A DNA stretch of 64,000 bases from Stenogyne calaminthoides. Lineage: Eukaryota; Streptophyta; Magnoliopsida; Lamiales; Lamiaceae. A program made the translations under genes and the position numbers. This document shows, piece after piece, positions 46,980 to 59,854 of this stretch (position 1 is the first letter of the stretch; the number at the start of each line of letters is the position of its first letter). A model generated the notes under the pieces. That model was given only the letters and a program-made list of their open reading frames with translations. It was not told the DNA's origin and did not search any database. Location: assembly GCA_037126765.1 (NCBI GenBank), contig JBBCBC010000002.1:44644889-44708888 (forward strand). The letters are read 5' to 3'.

Positions 46980-49480
46980 TCATTTTCACCCTCCCTTAAT
47001 CCCTTTATCGTCTTTATCTTTTGTTACCTTTTTTCTAATTTTATTGTTTTTGTTTGGATTATCTTTTAATTAATGTATAATAATTTGTCTTAAATGTCTT
47101 TGATTTGGGATAATTCCTTTGGGGCGTAATGAGTATATCAACTTGTTCTGATATTTTGTTGATTAAATTAACCTCCTACTCATTCTGAATGCCCAATTAG
47201 ATCTCGAATTCTGATGTTCAGGTTAATAATTATTTGATTTAAAGTCTGAACTTGCCTTGTGTCATTTTGACGTTTTCTAAAATCTTATTTAAAATTTCAA
47301 TCAATTTGTACTAATTTCGATTGTCTCAAAGTCAACTGCCTTTTGATAATCACGATAAAGGCGTTTAGTTTGAAATTTCGTTGAACTTTTGAAAACTCTT
47401 TGATTTGTACTCAAGTATAACTTGTGTTGTACCCAAGTATAGTCATTATGATGTCCCAGTTTTTCCTATTTTATTTTTCAAATTTTGATATTTCTCTATA
47501 GATTTGCTCTATGAATTTTACATTCATAATTTTTTTATTGAATTCTTTTATCAATTCCTAAATGTAAGGAAAAGAAATTGTTTTTAACGTGTGAAAAGAT
47601 TAAAGAAATAGTGGCAATGATGAAAAACTCTTTTGTATATTGAGATGCCCTCTCAAATCTCAATCATTTTTTGGGAGGTTACTATGATGTTTTTCAAGCA
47701 CTTTTGAGCCACTTCTTTATCTTTTTCTAATCTCACAATTTTATTTTATTTTGAGCGTTATCTCACAATACTTGAGGACCATTTTAATTTTATCTACCTC
47801 AAGTTGGGCCCACAAACTTGTTTTCCTTTGTTTTAATTTTTTTTATTACCACTCTTTAAGTAATATAAGCAAATATAATTATGTTTTTCGGTCCATCTTT
47901 ATTTCCTTCTATGATTCAGTTAACTTTGTGTTTGTTTTGGTATTTAAGTGTGCGGAACAAATCAATGTTATAGAATTCAAGAATTTAGAATGTTATAGAA
48001 GTCGATGTTTGTTTTGAGATTTGAGTAAGTTAAGATTTAATTTTATGTCAAATTAATATTTAGTGATGATTGATATTGTATTATTATATTATATTGAGAA
48101 AAATAATAAAGTGTATAAATTGTGATATATTAGGAAGAATAATAATAGATTTTATAGATATTTGTAGGCGTGGATGGAATGTGAGATTTGAAAATCAGAC
48201 TCTAAATCCCTATAACTTGTATGAGACGGGAGCGTAAAGTTCTAAATTTATACGTGTGAGTGCCAAAACAAATGAGCCTTATTGATCGAGATTACTCATA
48301 TAAAAGGGTGTTTTAGATTTTTTAAAGCAGATAAAAGTACCTCGCAGATATTCTCCTCTGGTAAAAAACGTGGTACCCTTTTCCATTGAAATAGACAAGT
48401 ATAAGCTGTAAAAAAACATAATGTCATATTAAAAGTGTTCTCAAACATTGAGGAGATCATAAAGCGTTTGCAATGTAATTTGATTCAGAAGTTGTATAAC
48501 CAAAATCATAATGAACTGAATTGTTGCAAGGTTTCTTTTCTTAGTCCTTTTCAATACATATTATTATTTTACTTATCTCAAATATGTTCGACACATTAAT
48601 AGAGGGACAAATGGTTATTTTTTAAAGAATCAATTGTAATCGTGTGATGAAGTTCAATTCCCAGCCATTTGTGTTCCAATGTTGGAGGTTATTAATTTGT
48701 TGATTAGAGGTTTCAGGTCGAATTGCGCATTTTTTTTTTTGTTGCTTATTCTAAATGTAGTGTATTTAAAAAAGATGAAGCTAAATGTAATGTTGATTCC
48801 AAAATTTAGAGAAAATCTCTAAAAAAGAAAAAAAATAAGGAAGAAGAACTCAAAATGATAAATGTAATTTTTATTTCTTTCTAAAGACAAAAAAAAACTT
48901 AGTTTGAAAAAAAAAAACTGTATTTTGTACTAAAATATTGCATTTGTACCTTAGAGTTTTTTATTTTTACTCTTTGTACCTTAAAGTTTTTTCCCCCAAA
49001 ATTTATTGAAGCTAGTCTTCCAACCTTCATTGTTATTCCGAGCTTACTGATTTTGTAATGGGTTTTCCTTTAAAATAAGAATTTTGTCATCCTTCTTCAG
49101 ATATAAATCTGCTTGTTTCGGGAAGAAAGAATTTACATCATATCTCAGTTTAATTTATTTCAAAGTGTAGTTATTAAATTAAAAAAGGAAAAAAGGTATG
49201 GTTATTAATCGAACTTTGAGGGAAAATCCTTGTAACTGTGTTGTGATATATAATTAATAAATAATTAATTAATCGAGGGAAGCAGGACTGCATCCGCCTC
49301 AAGAGTCCAGACTCCAGACTACATATTTGTATATCCAATGTTTTATTTCAAAGGTTCAAATTAGGAGAAAAACTCGTACAAATTAGCTCAAACTAATGTT
49401 ATAATTAATTATTATTAATAATTGCACATTTTAATATAAAAAAATATACATTATAATAAGTTATATAGTTTTAAAATGCA
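46980..49480. other. AT-rich intergenic region
   Basis: No second snoRNA or protein gene found after U15. A few TGATGA motifs occur, but without a D box and guide at proper spacing. Confidence 0.45.
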
Positions 49481-49489
49481 ATATTATTA

Positions 49490-50083
49490 GGGTGCGATTG
49501 ATAGGCTAGCCTGTAATATGGGGTGTATTTGTGGCCGATAAAATTGTGTATTTGTGGCCGATAAAATTTTAAAAGTCCACTTTATAGGTCTTACTAATTT
49601 AGAATTGATCCGAATTCTATCCTCTCGACCCAGTGCGCATTACGACATTTCACTGTAGCCTTCAATACAAATTAATGTTGCCCCCATATCCCCCAAGGTA
49701 TCGTTTTATATGGCTTCTGTAGTGACCCATAAATAGGACATTTCAAGGTCAAATATATGTGATCGGCTCATTTATACATGTTTATTATCTCTTATCAAGT
49801 GATATACTAATTTTATACATGTTTATTACCCCTACCAAATGGAATATTATTTTTAAACTGTCATTTGTATTACATTGTACTAAACGGTGTAATACTATCA
49901 AATCGTATTATATTATTCGAATCTTCTTTATTCCACTCTTATTTATTACTACTTCCTATCAATCGCACCCTGTTGTCATCTGTATTATGTCGTACCAAAT
50001 GGTGTAATACTATCAACTCATATTATATTATTCGAATCTTTTTTATCCCATCTTTATTTATTACTTCCTATCAATCGCACTCT
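49490..50083. mobile_element. PIF/Harbinger-like MITE with duplicated right end
   Basis: Left end GGGTGCGATTGATAGG preceded by TTA. The matching right end CCTATCAATCGCACCC appears at 49955-49970 and again, as CCTATCAATCGCACTC, at 50067-50082. The last roughly 110 bp are present twice (49859-49971, 49974-50083), with about ten differences. Non-coding. Confidence 0.75.
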
Positions 50084-50260
50084 AGGTGCACAATGCACCC
50101 GAATTCCTTTTTTTTTTTTTTACGAGATGTATACCAGACTTGGGCTTACTCATATGATCCATTCGAAATATTAGCATTTTGTACAAAGTATAGTTGAGCA
50201 TACTAGTCTTTTAAAAAACTTTGAAATAATATGTGAGAATTCATAAGCTTGCCAAAAGTT

Positions 50261-50282
50261 TATTATTATTATTATTATTATT
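50261..50282. repeat. (TTA)n microsatellite
   Basis: Seven TTA units in the psbO upstream region. Confidence 0.8.
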
Positions 50283-50501
50283 TAATTAATAGTAGTCTTC
50301 AAGTTCCATGTTGTTATTGTAAAAGTGGAGTTTTAAGATAAAATTAAACTCAAATATTAGAATTAGAAAGCACAAGAACTCCTCCCGAGTTGTGAATAAA
50401 GCGCAAGTACAGATAATTGGATTATACAGAGCGTGGTCTCAAATCTCAATCAACGCAATTTCTCGTAGAAGAAGTGAATATCTTTGGGATCAAAGATTGG
50501 T

Positions 50502-50586
50502 GCCACGTGGCAGGCACACTTGGAAGCAGTATCAGAAGCTTAGTTGAACCAATGGAAAACAAGGCCTTATCCTAATATCTTATCTT
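50502..50586 (+). promoter_or_regulatory. psbO promoter: G-box and I-box elements
   Basis: A perfect palindromic G-box, GCCACGTGGC, lies at 50502-50511, with CCAAT near 50549 and two I-box cores (CTTATC, reverse of GATAAG) near 50567 and 50580. G-box plus I-box is the classic light-response combination of photosynthesis genes. Position is 110-200 bp before the start codon. Confidence 0.75.
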
Positions 50587-50697
50587 GGTCACACCTTAGC
50601 CACCAACTTAATTTCTCATCCCACACAAATCACTTCCCTCACTTTACTTTGTAAATAAGCAGAGAGAGAGAGAGTTATTGAATCAAGAATCAGAAAC

Positions 50698-52410
50698 ATG
50701 GCTAGTTCAGTTCAGGCAGCTGCCACTTTGATGCAGCCAACCAAGCTAGGTGTCTCAGCCAGAAGCAGCCACCAGCTCCGATCATCTCTCAGCGTCGGAA
50801 AGTCCTTCGGCGTGGAGCCCTCCGCCGCCAGGCTCACCTGCTCCCTGCAATCTGACCTCAAGGACTTTGCACAGAAATGCAGTGATGCTGCCAAGATTGC
50901 TGGATTTGCTCTTGCTACTTCTGCACTTGTCGTTTCGGTATCACATTTCTATCCTGCACTTCTTTCTAATTTTTGTATTATCATGCTTTCCACAAACTAC
51001 AACCAATTCTAAATATATAGTTACATATGATTGATTCGCTTAGTCACATGCAAAGGCTTTATATTGTTCTACTAGTTGTTTTTATGTGCAAAAGTTTATA
51101 AACTAGACAAGAGGTTATGTATTAGGACTTGGTGTACTAATCTAGTTTGTAATATCTACTTATTTGGTGGATCTGAGATACATAGAATCGTATTATGAAT
51201 GAATTTTGTAAATACTTGAAACTTATAGAAAATTATCTACGATTATGGAATATTATATTGGAACTAGATCAAGAATTTCATTATGTGAATTTGAAACTTG
51301 ATATGGCAAACTAAAGGTAGTACATAGTTCAGATTAGAGGAAATTTCAGAATTGGCTCTATGTCTACTGGGCCTCAGCTATTTTAGTCCTATACGAATCA
51401 ATTTTCTAAATTACTTGATATCAAGTCATTAGTTTCGGTGCTACATGGAATTCCGGCAGCTCACGTGAGCATCACGTGCAAAACTCATGCAACCTTATAA
51501 TTATATGACTAAAATTGCATCATTATAAGGACATAATTGAAAAATTGATTCGTATTGGACTGAAACCGCCGATGCCCAATGGATACAGAAACCAATGTTA
51601 CAATTTACTCGCACATTATAACAAATTAAATCGCACTCATCTGTTTTATAGGGAGCAAGTGCTGAAGGAATCCCAAAAAGGCTAACCTTCGATGAAATTC
51701 AGAGCAAGACCTACTCAGAAGTGAAAGGATCTGGAACAGCAAACCAGTGCCCCACCATTGAAGGCGGTGTCGATAAGTTTGCATTCAAGGCAGGCAAATA
51801 CTCAGCCAAGAAATTCTGCCTCGAGCCAACATCATTCACTGTCAAAGCAGAGGGTGTAAGCAAGAACTCAGCACCCGATTTCCAAAAGACCAAGCTCATG
51901 ACTCGTTTGACCTACACCCTCGATGAGATTGAGGGACCCTTCGAGGTATCCCAGGATGGGACTATCAAGTTTGAGGAGAAGGACGGGATTGACTACGCTG
52001 CTGTTACTGTACAGCTTCCTGGAGGCGAGCGTGTGCCTTTTCTCTTCACCATCAAGAACCTTGTGGCTACTGGAAAGCCAGAGGGGTTCAGTGGTCAATT
52101 CCTTGTGCCATCGTACAGAGGCTCTTCCTTCCTTGACCCTAAGGGCAGGGGTGGGTCGACTGGTTATGACAATGCGGTTGCTTTGCCAGCTGGAGGCAGG
52201 GGAGACGAGGAGGAGCTCCAGAAGGAGAACAACAAGAATGTTGAGTCTTTAACGGGGAACATCACGTTGAGTGTTACTCAGAGCAAGCCTGAGACTGGGG
52301 AGGTGATTGGAGTGTTCGAGAGTGTACAGCCTTCTGATACTGATTTGGGGTCGAAGGCACCCAAGGATGTGAAAATCCAAGGGGTCTGGTATGCCCAACT
52401 TGACTCATAG
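50698..52410 (+). CDS. PSBO: PsbO, 33-kDa oxygen-evolving enhancer protein 1
   Basis: Two exons, 50698-50937 and 51652-52410, giving 332 aa, the normal length. The bipartite targeting peptide (MASSVQAAATLMQ... then a hydrophobic KIAGFALATSALVVSGASA) leads to the thylakoid lumen by the Sec route. The mature protein starts at EGIPKRLTFDEIQSKTY. Conserved blocks: GTANQCPTIEGG, FCLEPTSF (the two Cys of the disulfide), GERVPFLFTIK, FLVPSYRGSSFLDPKGRGGSTGYDNAVALPA, ending GVWYAQLDS. Role: stabilises the manganese-calcium cluster of photosystem II during water oxidation. No defects seen; one intron of 714 bp. Confidence 0.99.
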
Positions 52411-53170
52411 AGTGTCTTTAAATCCTTCATTTGAATTTTGCTGTAATTGAGAAGGATCATGGATTCTCCCAGTTCTCTGTAATGCTTGTATATTAGTTTT
52501 CCTGTTTAATATATGTTGTGAAATGATAAACAATGAAATCAACTGGAATGATGTTTTATGGCATATTCAACTGAAATCAGAGGGAGTCGTGTATGTGGAA
52601 AATGCAACTTACTGCATTAGATATAATCAAGAACGACTTTTAGAGTAAGAAGGCTAATCTTTGTAAAGCAGCTAAAATTAGAACAAGATGAAAAAGAAAC
52701 AGTCATCATCATGCTAGATTTACCAGCTTACCTCAAAATGAGTATCAGATGAAACAGGTGCTGTGCTACACAAGAAATCCATAACTGTTGCTACGCTTAA
52801 TGCAAGGAACCATGCTTGCGAATACTTCCATCAAAGATGAAGCCTTTCTATAATCTTGATATCAAGAAGGTATATTGTTTCTTGAAAGTTGTATAACTAT
52901 ATTCGCAGTCAGGCACTTCTACTTGATATACATATAAAGAATGGCACAACATACCTTCTCATGGGATGTTTTTATATAATTGTAATAAATTTAGAGTATG
53001 ATGATCTGCATTCCACTATACTCGTCCATAGTTTTTACTTCCTGTAACTGAGCCAAGATTATCTCCAAAGAAAGTGTATAGAATTTGGTCTTTATACATA
53101 GAATTCACTTAACAAGAAACCCCAGATTTCGCTCTTCATCTTACTGAACTCTGAATGTCGCTTAATTCGA
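52411..53170. other. Spacer between convergent psbO and PPR genes
   Basis: Contains the psbO 3' UTR and the region after the minus-strand PPR locus. No gene recognised. Confidence 0.5.
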
Positions 53171-53172
53171 TG

Positions 53173-55236
53173 CTACCAAAAATCTCTACATGAACATAAG
53201 CCATCTTTAAAATGGTGAAACCTCAAAGAATTTCTCACAACGATTTGCATACCCACAACTTTTGCTATGAATTTGATGGTGTTATGACAATCCCAGCATA
53301 TTCTCAGGTTCTTAAACACCGTAAGAGATGATTCACCTTTCAAATTCAGTATCCCAAATGCAACAGCAAGCTTCTCACAATGATTGCATAAACTATCCTC
53401 CTGCTCCTCTCCATCCAAATCTTGTAGAACAAAGTCTGTATCAGGATAGAATCCAGCCAATTTCATCATCTTGCGTATTTCATCCAGAAATTTGTATATT
53501 TCGTCGCTCTTATCTTTATTTTTGTCACCAACAACAAATGTATGCACTCTGTTGTTTACTCTAAGCCAACTGAAACCAGGAGCTTTCCTAATTCCTCTCT
53601 CTCGCATCAATTTCCTAGCCTCGGAGGCCTCCCTCCACTGTTTAGCTGTAACAAGAATGTTAAAAAGTAACACATAATTTCCTGGATTATCTGGTTCTAT
53701 CTAAAACAGCCGGTGTGCAGCAATTCGACCTAGATCTACGTTTTTATATATCCTGCATCCACCAAGCAAAACTCCCCATGCAGATACACTTGGTTCTATA
53801 GGCATTTTTTTAATGAAGTCATATGCCTCTGATAAACGACCACCCCGACTAAGAACATCAACCATGCAGGAATAATGCTCTGCATCAGGTTCAACATTAT
53901 GATTCTTGCTCATGGAATGAAATATTGACAGCCCCTCATCTACCATCTTCGCATGGCTACAACCAGATAGGACACCTGTAAAAGTAACAGAGTTTGGTTT
54001 CACACCTGCCCCCAACATTTCATTGAAGAGAAATAGAGCTTCTTCTCCTCTTCCATGCATTGAATTTGCAAGGATAATTGTGTTCCATGCAACAGTATCT
54101 CGAGATGGCATCTCGCTAAAAATCCGGTTGGAGATTTCTAAATCACCACATTTGGCATATATTAACATTAGAGAAGTAGTTGCTGCAAGATCCCCCATAA
54201 AACAATGTCTTACCATACATGCATGAATCTCCTTCCCTCCCCTCCAAGCTTCCAATAAAGTGCAAGCAGTTAATGCACTTGTGATAGTTATTCGATTAGG
54301 TTTGCATCGTGAATTCTGCATTTCTTGAAGTAAGTCAAGTGCTTCTTGTGCTTTTCCATTATCAGAGCAACCAGAAATGACAGAATTCCAGGTTACGATA
54401 TCTAACTTAACTCCTCGATTTCTCATGCATCCAAATGTATCCAGTGCTTTCCCGCTCTCACAATTTGAAAAGTACGCTGATATTATCACATTCCATGACA
54501 CAACATCAGGCTGTGGCATGTTTCGAAACACTAACTCAGCATGTTCGATGCTCGAGCAACTAGAGAACATATCCACAAGAGCACTACTTACAAACAGATT
54601 GTCCCCCATCCCATTCTTGATAACGAAACCATGAATCTCCCTACCAAAATTCAAACACTTCAAATTCGAGCAAGCAGGAAGCACAGAGGATAATGTCATC
54701 GCATTAGGTCTAATTCCACTCAACCCCATCTCCCGAAAAGCTTGAAGCGCTGCTCTTGGAAGCCCACAATTAACGCAACACGAACAATACGACGTCCAAG
54801 TAATAACATCCTTGAGCCTTAAACCATCAAATACTCTTTCTGCACCCTCAATGTGCTTACATTTCCCATACATATCAATCAAAGCGTTTCCCAGAAGCAA
54901 ATCAGAACTAAACCCGTTCTTTATAGCATCAAAATGGATTTCTTTAGCATTTACTAAATCCCCTGAAGCTGCACAAGCCTTGGCAGCTGCTAAAATAGCC
55001 AACTTATCTGGATTTATCCTTCCACTGTTTTTCACTTCAGTATAAATCTTGATCGCGTCTTTACAATGACCATTCTTGGAATAAGCTGAAATCAAGATTG
55101 TCCATGACTGTACATCTGGGTGAGGAATTTTATCGAACAGGTGGCGGGCGCGTGCTAAATCTCCCAAATTCAAATACTTTTTAATGAATTTGATATTCAA
55201 ATGCGGTGGCAGACAAGAGGGTACCTTTGGGAGCAT
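53173..55236 (-). pseudogene. DYW-type PPR protein interrupted by one in-frame stop
   Basis: Intronless. The first ATG is at 55236; an upstream in-frame TTG is not a likely start. The frame encodes tandem PLS-type PPR motifs (SWTILISAYSKNGHCKDAIK, TWTSYCSCCVNCGLPRAALQ, TWNSVISGCSDNGKAQEALD and others). Then come an E region, and after a TAG at 53701-53703 (codon 512) the same frame continues with IEPDNPGNYVLL..., E+ (RKAPGFSWLRVNNRVHTF) and a DYW deaminase domain. Its HCEKLAVAFG (H-x-E) and CWDCH zinc ligands are present, and it ends CSCRDFW rather than DYW. The intact family edits C to U in chloroplast or mitochondrial transcripts. Everything except the TAG looks intact over 687 codons: a very recent null allele, an assembly error, or a truncated PPR-E protein of 511 aa. 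Confidence 0.9.
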
Positions 55237-55299
55237 CTGATTACCCGCATTCAATTGTAAAACCGCGAAATGCAAGTGAGATTAGCACCCTTCGTGTAT

Positions 55300-56690
55300 G
55301 AGGAAAATAATGTAAAAAGTAAAACTTTATTAAATTCCAGGTCGTGGATTTGACTAAAGACAAAAGGTGAATATGCAAAATCCCAACTTTAATCAATGAT
55401 CAGAAGCAATGAATCATGATTAATTGGTTGACAGAGTAACAGTACCGACGTCATAATAATAAATGGCCATATAAACAGTTTTTGACTACTTAATGAATAG
55501 TATAATTTAGTGGCACTGTGGCAGAGTTGAAGAAAACAGAGTTAATTATAAATTAATAATAAGAATTTATTCCGAGCGTAGGGTGGGCCTCCGTAGTAGT
55601 TGACTGCCCATCTGCTGGCCTTTTCCTTTTTCTTTTCGCCCTTTTTCAATTTTTTATGGCTTGATTATTTTCTGAGTTGTGAACTTTGTTTTGTTTTATT
55701 TTTATTTTCTCAAGTATGAAAAATAACTCAAATTTACCTTTGAAGAAATTATTTTTTATTAAAAATGACTACTAATAGGTACGCGGACTATGCTTTCATG
55801 AATTTAATGTGCATTAATTTATGAAGAATGGCCTATCTTTTAGTCTTATTTGAATTAAAACTCCCTACGAGTTGATAATAATTGTCCATAAAGGAATCTA
55901 GCAATTGTGAAGACTGAAGACTACACGATGTGCCACTAAAATTTATTGAATATAGATATGGAATATGGTACACTCTTTGAAATTGAAAGCTACGGTGGAG
56001 ATGAAATATCAAATATGTGCTCCCACGAAATTCCAACCACTAACAAGATTCTCCAACATGCATTTACCAGTATATTTGTAATGCAAATAAATGTTTTTTC
56101 TTTTATAATAGCAAAAATTACATGCCACATTTCCTACGAGAATATTTTAAATTAGTAAATGTTTAACTACTTGAATTAGACTTGAAAACTAATTAAACTA
56201 ATTATATTTTAAATCCAAAGAGAATGTTGATTGATCTCCTAAATCTCATACAATGATTCAGAATTATTGTTGGTTAGGTGGTAAGTTGCACTTCCCAAAT
56301 TATTTACTTGCCAACTAATTAGTGAATAAAAAATCAATAAAACTTTTTTATATTTCGAATTTCATATAATCTTTAAAACTCTGGCACAACCTTAATTTAA
56401 ATTTAGTAAATATGTTAGTATTACGTAGGTCTAAAGTCTGCTGACTCGTATTCACTTTTACATTTCTAATTACACTCAAAAAGTCTTATTTGAGTATTTG
56501 CATTTTGCACCAACTCATTTGCCAATCAATCCTCCACCATTTTCCTTTTTCCCTTTCGACAAATTGAACTTTCCATTCCATTAAGCAGCCGTGAGGAATT
56601 GTTCTTAAATTTCCCCAAACAAAATCGAATTTGATCTTGCGTTTACCCTAAACCTCCGGTAATTTATTTCCATGAACCGCGGCATGGGCT
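55300..56690. other. Intergenic region between divergent PPR and CASP-like genes
   Basis: AT-rich; it should contain both promoters. No other gene or clear element. Confidence 0.5.
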
Positions 56691-56785
56691 GCGAAGAGAA
56701 TTAAATGGCTATGAAGAAGCAACGCGATCGCCACCGTATACATACAACACTTGTATCTATACACAGAGTATTATGTGTGGATGAG

Positions 56786-58907
56786 ATGGAAGAATTGCCC
56801 GGTGCTTTGGGGACGGGCGCCAGTTTGGCTCTGAGATTAGGTCAGGCCGTTTTCGCTGTTGCTTCCTTGCTCTTCATGTGTTTGGATGTTGAATTCTACA
56901 GTTACACTGCCTTCTGGTAATTCATCCTCTAATTCCTACTTGCTTCTTTTTTTAACCTCTTTTCTTCTTTTTTTTTAAAGTTAATTGTTACCTGTGAATA
57001 CAAGAATCAGAATTCCCCACTTCAATTTATCGGATTGTTGCTATGATACAGGGTTTTAGTGATATGATATCAACAGTTTAAGAGGTTTGCTTATTCTAAT
57101 TAATCATATTATATGTTTTTAATTTCTGGTTCGTGTCGGCAGAGAATAATTGGTTGACAGCTAACATATGGCATGCTTTCAAGGGCATCATTAAGAATTG
57201 GATGCTGTTGATTGGGCAAAAGACAAATAAAACAAAAAATGAGAATTTTACGAAATTAGAGAGTTTTTGCAATGACTTTTGTATGGTTTCTGAATTACTA
57301 TCTTTTTTTCTTTTTTTAAACATTTTACATTATATTTATTATATATGATCAAGTATATGGTTTATTTGTTTTTTTTTAATCGGTAAAAGTATATGGTTTA
57401 TTTGTAATTCTTGTTTTCAACGCAATGTGTACACCTTATTGATGATTTCTAAGTTCTTCAATTTGATAAGAAATTTAGAATCACGTGTTTCTTGATCATA
57501 AAAGGAACTGCAGAATTAATTTGTAAAGAGTGTCTTGATGTAGTTTTCTAACCATATGTCAATATTTAACGGTGAGCTCTGTTTAATTAATTTTAGTTTT
57601 TTTTTTTTTTTTTTTTTTATCTTGTAAATTTCCAGAAAAACGTCTTCAGAACACTTCAATTCCTGCATTGTATTTCGTACCGTTAACTTTCAAAATTCAA
57701 CCTTTTAGTTCTTTTACCAGCTACAAGCCTACAACCAATTAGTTTTTTTTTTATCAGGAAAAAATATTAAATATATAAGGCGAGTATAAGAAGTACCAAA
57801 AAATACACAGTTATTTACAAAGTACTCTTAATGACCATTCTAAGATTTGAGGTCCAATCGTTAAAAGAAAATCTAGTAGTCGTCTTATCTTTCACAATTA
57901 GCCAACTTCAAATCTTCGCCTTAAACTCTTCGATGAACTTCATTTGCCTACAACCAATTAATAACTTCACTTTCCTGCATTATATTTCGTATTATTAACT
58001 TCAAAATTCAATCTTTTAGTTCTTTGACTGGCTACAATCGATAAGTAACTGATTTTGAACATTAATATGATGAAATGTTTTTTAAAAAAATCACGTCAGC
58101 TCAAAACCGGTTGCTTTGCATCGTGAAGATGACCATGTTGAGAGCCATCCATGAAACGCAAAACAAATTAAAAAGTTTGGTACACTCAAGATCATTCCAT
58201 GGTGCATTCTTATTAACCGAACTTGTGGTAGATAGTGTATATGATCTTTTCATGTGGAGATTGCATTAGGCTATAAGCACCGGCAGCTTCAGAATAATTG
58301 CTATGAAAATTTTGAATTTGTATAGTTGTTTCCTGTTAGTATTAAAATCTGTGGAGATTTTTCTGTTCTTTTCATCTGTAAATTAATATAATTTCTGTTT
58401 CGATTTGTTGAACTTGCAGCTTCCTAGTAACTATTATGGGGTTGGTAATTCCATGGAGCTTAACATTGGCAGTGGTGGACGTGTTCTCCGTCTTCATTAA
58501 ACGCCCAGCTCGTCAACCTGGGATACTTTCAATTGTCGTCATAGGAGATTGGGTATGCATACATCCAATCATTCATACGTTAAATGAAAACAACTAATAC
58601 TTTATAGTAGAACAACTAATACCATTAAAAAAATTAACTTGAGTGGTGCATCTGGTGCTACAAGTTTTTATCTGACGTATAATGACAGCAATAATATATG
58701 ACGTTTGTTTCGTAGGTGCTCTCGTTTTTATCATTAGCTGCATCTTGTTCTACGGCTAGTGTGACTAGTCTTCTACTTGCTTCGGATGGATTCTGCACTG
58801 CAAAGTTATGCTTGAGGTACCAGCTATCGGCTGCTATGGCCTTCTTTTCGTGGTTTCTGTCGTTGTCCTCCTCCCTCTTCAATCTTTGGCTTCTTCCTTC
58901 TGTCTAG
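56786..58907 (+). CDS. CASPL5C: CASP-like protein, 5C type (151 aa)
   Basis: Exons 56786-56916, 58420-58552, 58716-58907 with matching phases. I chose the ATG at 56786 because MEELPGALGTGASLALRLGQ is the family's usual N terminus; an in-frame ATG at 56705 would add 27 basic residues. Four membrane segments, as in all CASP/MARVEL-like proteins: AVFAVASLLFMCLDV, FLVTIMGLVIPWSLTLAVV, VLSFLSLAASCSTASVTSLLL, and AMAFFSWFLSLSSSLFNLWLL. Family knowledge: membrane scaffolds; true CASPs organise the Casparian strip, while most CASP-like proteins have unknown roles. The first intron (1.5 kb) holds poly(T) and AT-rich repeats. Confidence 0.95.
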
Positions 58908-59099
58908 TTCACTTGTGTCCAGTTACTGCAACTTCATGCATATACACAAATTAGTTTGAAATACAAATGATTTTGTTGTTTATACCTCCCAATTATACTC
59001 ATCGTTGTAGCTTTCAACTGTACAGTTATAAGGTGCTGCACTTTGAAATTTGTAATAAGACACAGCAAATCATATACAGCTTTTGTTTTCTATGGACCG

Positions 59100-59850
59100 C
59101 TTTCAAATAAGTAATTACTTTAACTCATGTCCAACTAATGTACAATTAATACATTTCAGTGATAGGAGATATTACCTATCAACTAATATCTTTTAATAAA
59201 ATGACTAATATCATTAAAAATGCACTTAAATTATACAGTGCAATTGGTGCATATAATTTTTTGAGTGGGTCTCATATGCACCCGGGTGCACCGTGCACTC
59301 ATAGTGCATTTTAGAAGCGTGCAACTGTACAAAACAGAAACATGCAACTATTACAAACAGAAGCATGCAACTATATACCCATATTAACTATTGCACTTTT
59401 CTGTGTAAATAAGTCCCACTTTTTAACATAATAAGTTGCATGCTTCTAAAATACACTATGAGTGCACAGTGCGCTCGGGTGCATACAAGACTTAGTCTAA
59501 TTTTTTGTGTGATACGTTTGAATGAAATAATTAATACTTATAAATTAATAGTATATTTCAATGAAACAATTTATAGTATTTAGAAGTATAGACAAATCAA
59601 TCATATGGTGAAATTTAATTACATAAAACTTTACCTTTATAAAAATCTGGAAGAGTTCTTGTAATTTAATTAGTTTATAGGTTAGTGTAATAATTTGGAT
59701 AAGCTTCCATTGATAATTGTAATTTTTCTAATTTCTTTTTTATGCAATAATAAATTGATACAATTACATTTATAAATTAATACAATAATATTTATCAATT
59801 GATACCGTGACACTTATAAACTAATATTATATCATTAAGTGTTATGACTA
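59100..59850. other. AT-rich repeat-like region
   Basis: Holds the MITE at 59269. Phrases such as ACTAATATCATTAAAAA and TGCAATTGGTGCATATAA echo 58600-58680, suggesting a shared older repeat. No gene. Confidence 0.4.
59269..59491. mobile_element. MITE with about 60-bp inverted ends
   Basis: Left arm GTCTCATATGCACCCGGGTG... and right arm, in reverse, GTCTTGTATGCACCCGAGCG..., match over about 55-60 bp, through GTGCACTCATAGTG.ATTTTA and GCATGCAACT. The interior repeats GAAGCATGCAACTAT. A 13-of-14-bp similarity between TAATTTTTTGAGTG and TAATTTTTTGTGTG on the two flanks may be a target duplication, but it is not adjacent on the right. Confidence 0.8.
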
Positions 59851-59854
59851 TTAA

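Noticed and set aside
47618..47660. TGATGA motif as a second snoRNA
   Set aside because: No D box with a plausible guide at proper spacing downstream.
56705..56785. Upstream in-frame ATG for the CASP-like gene
   Set aside because: It would add 27 basic residues absent from the family; MEELPGALGT at 56786 is the usual start.
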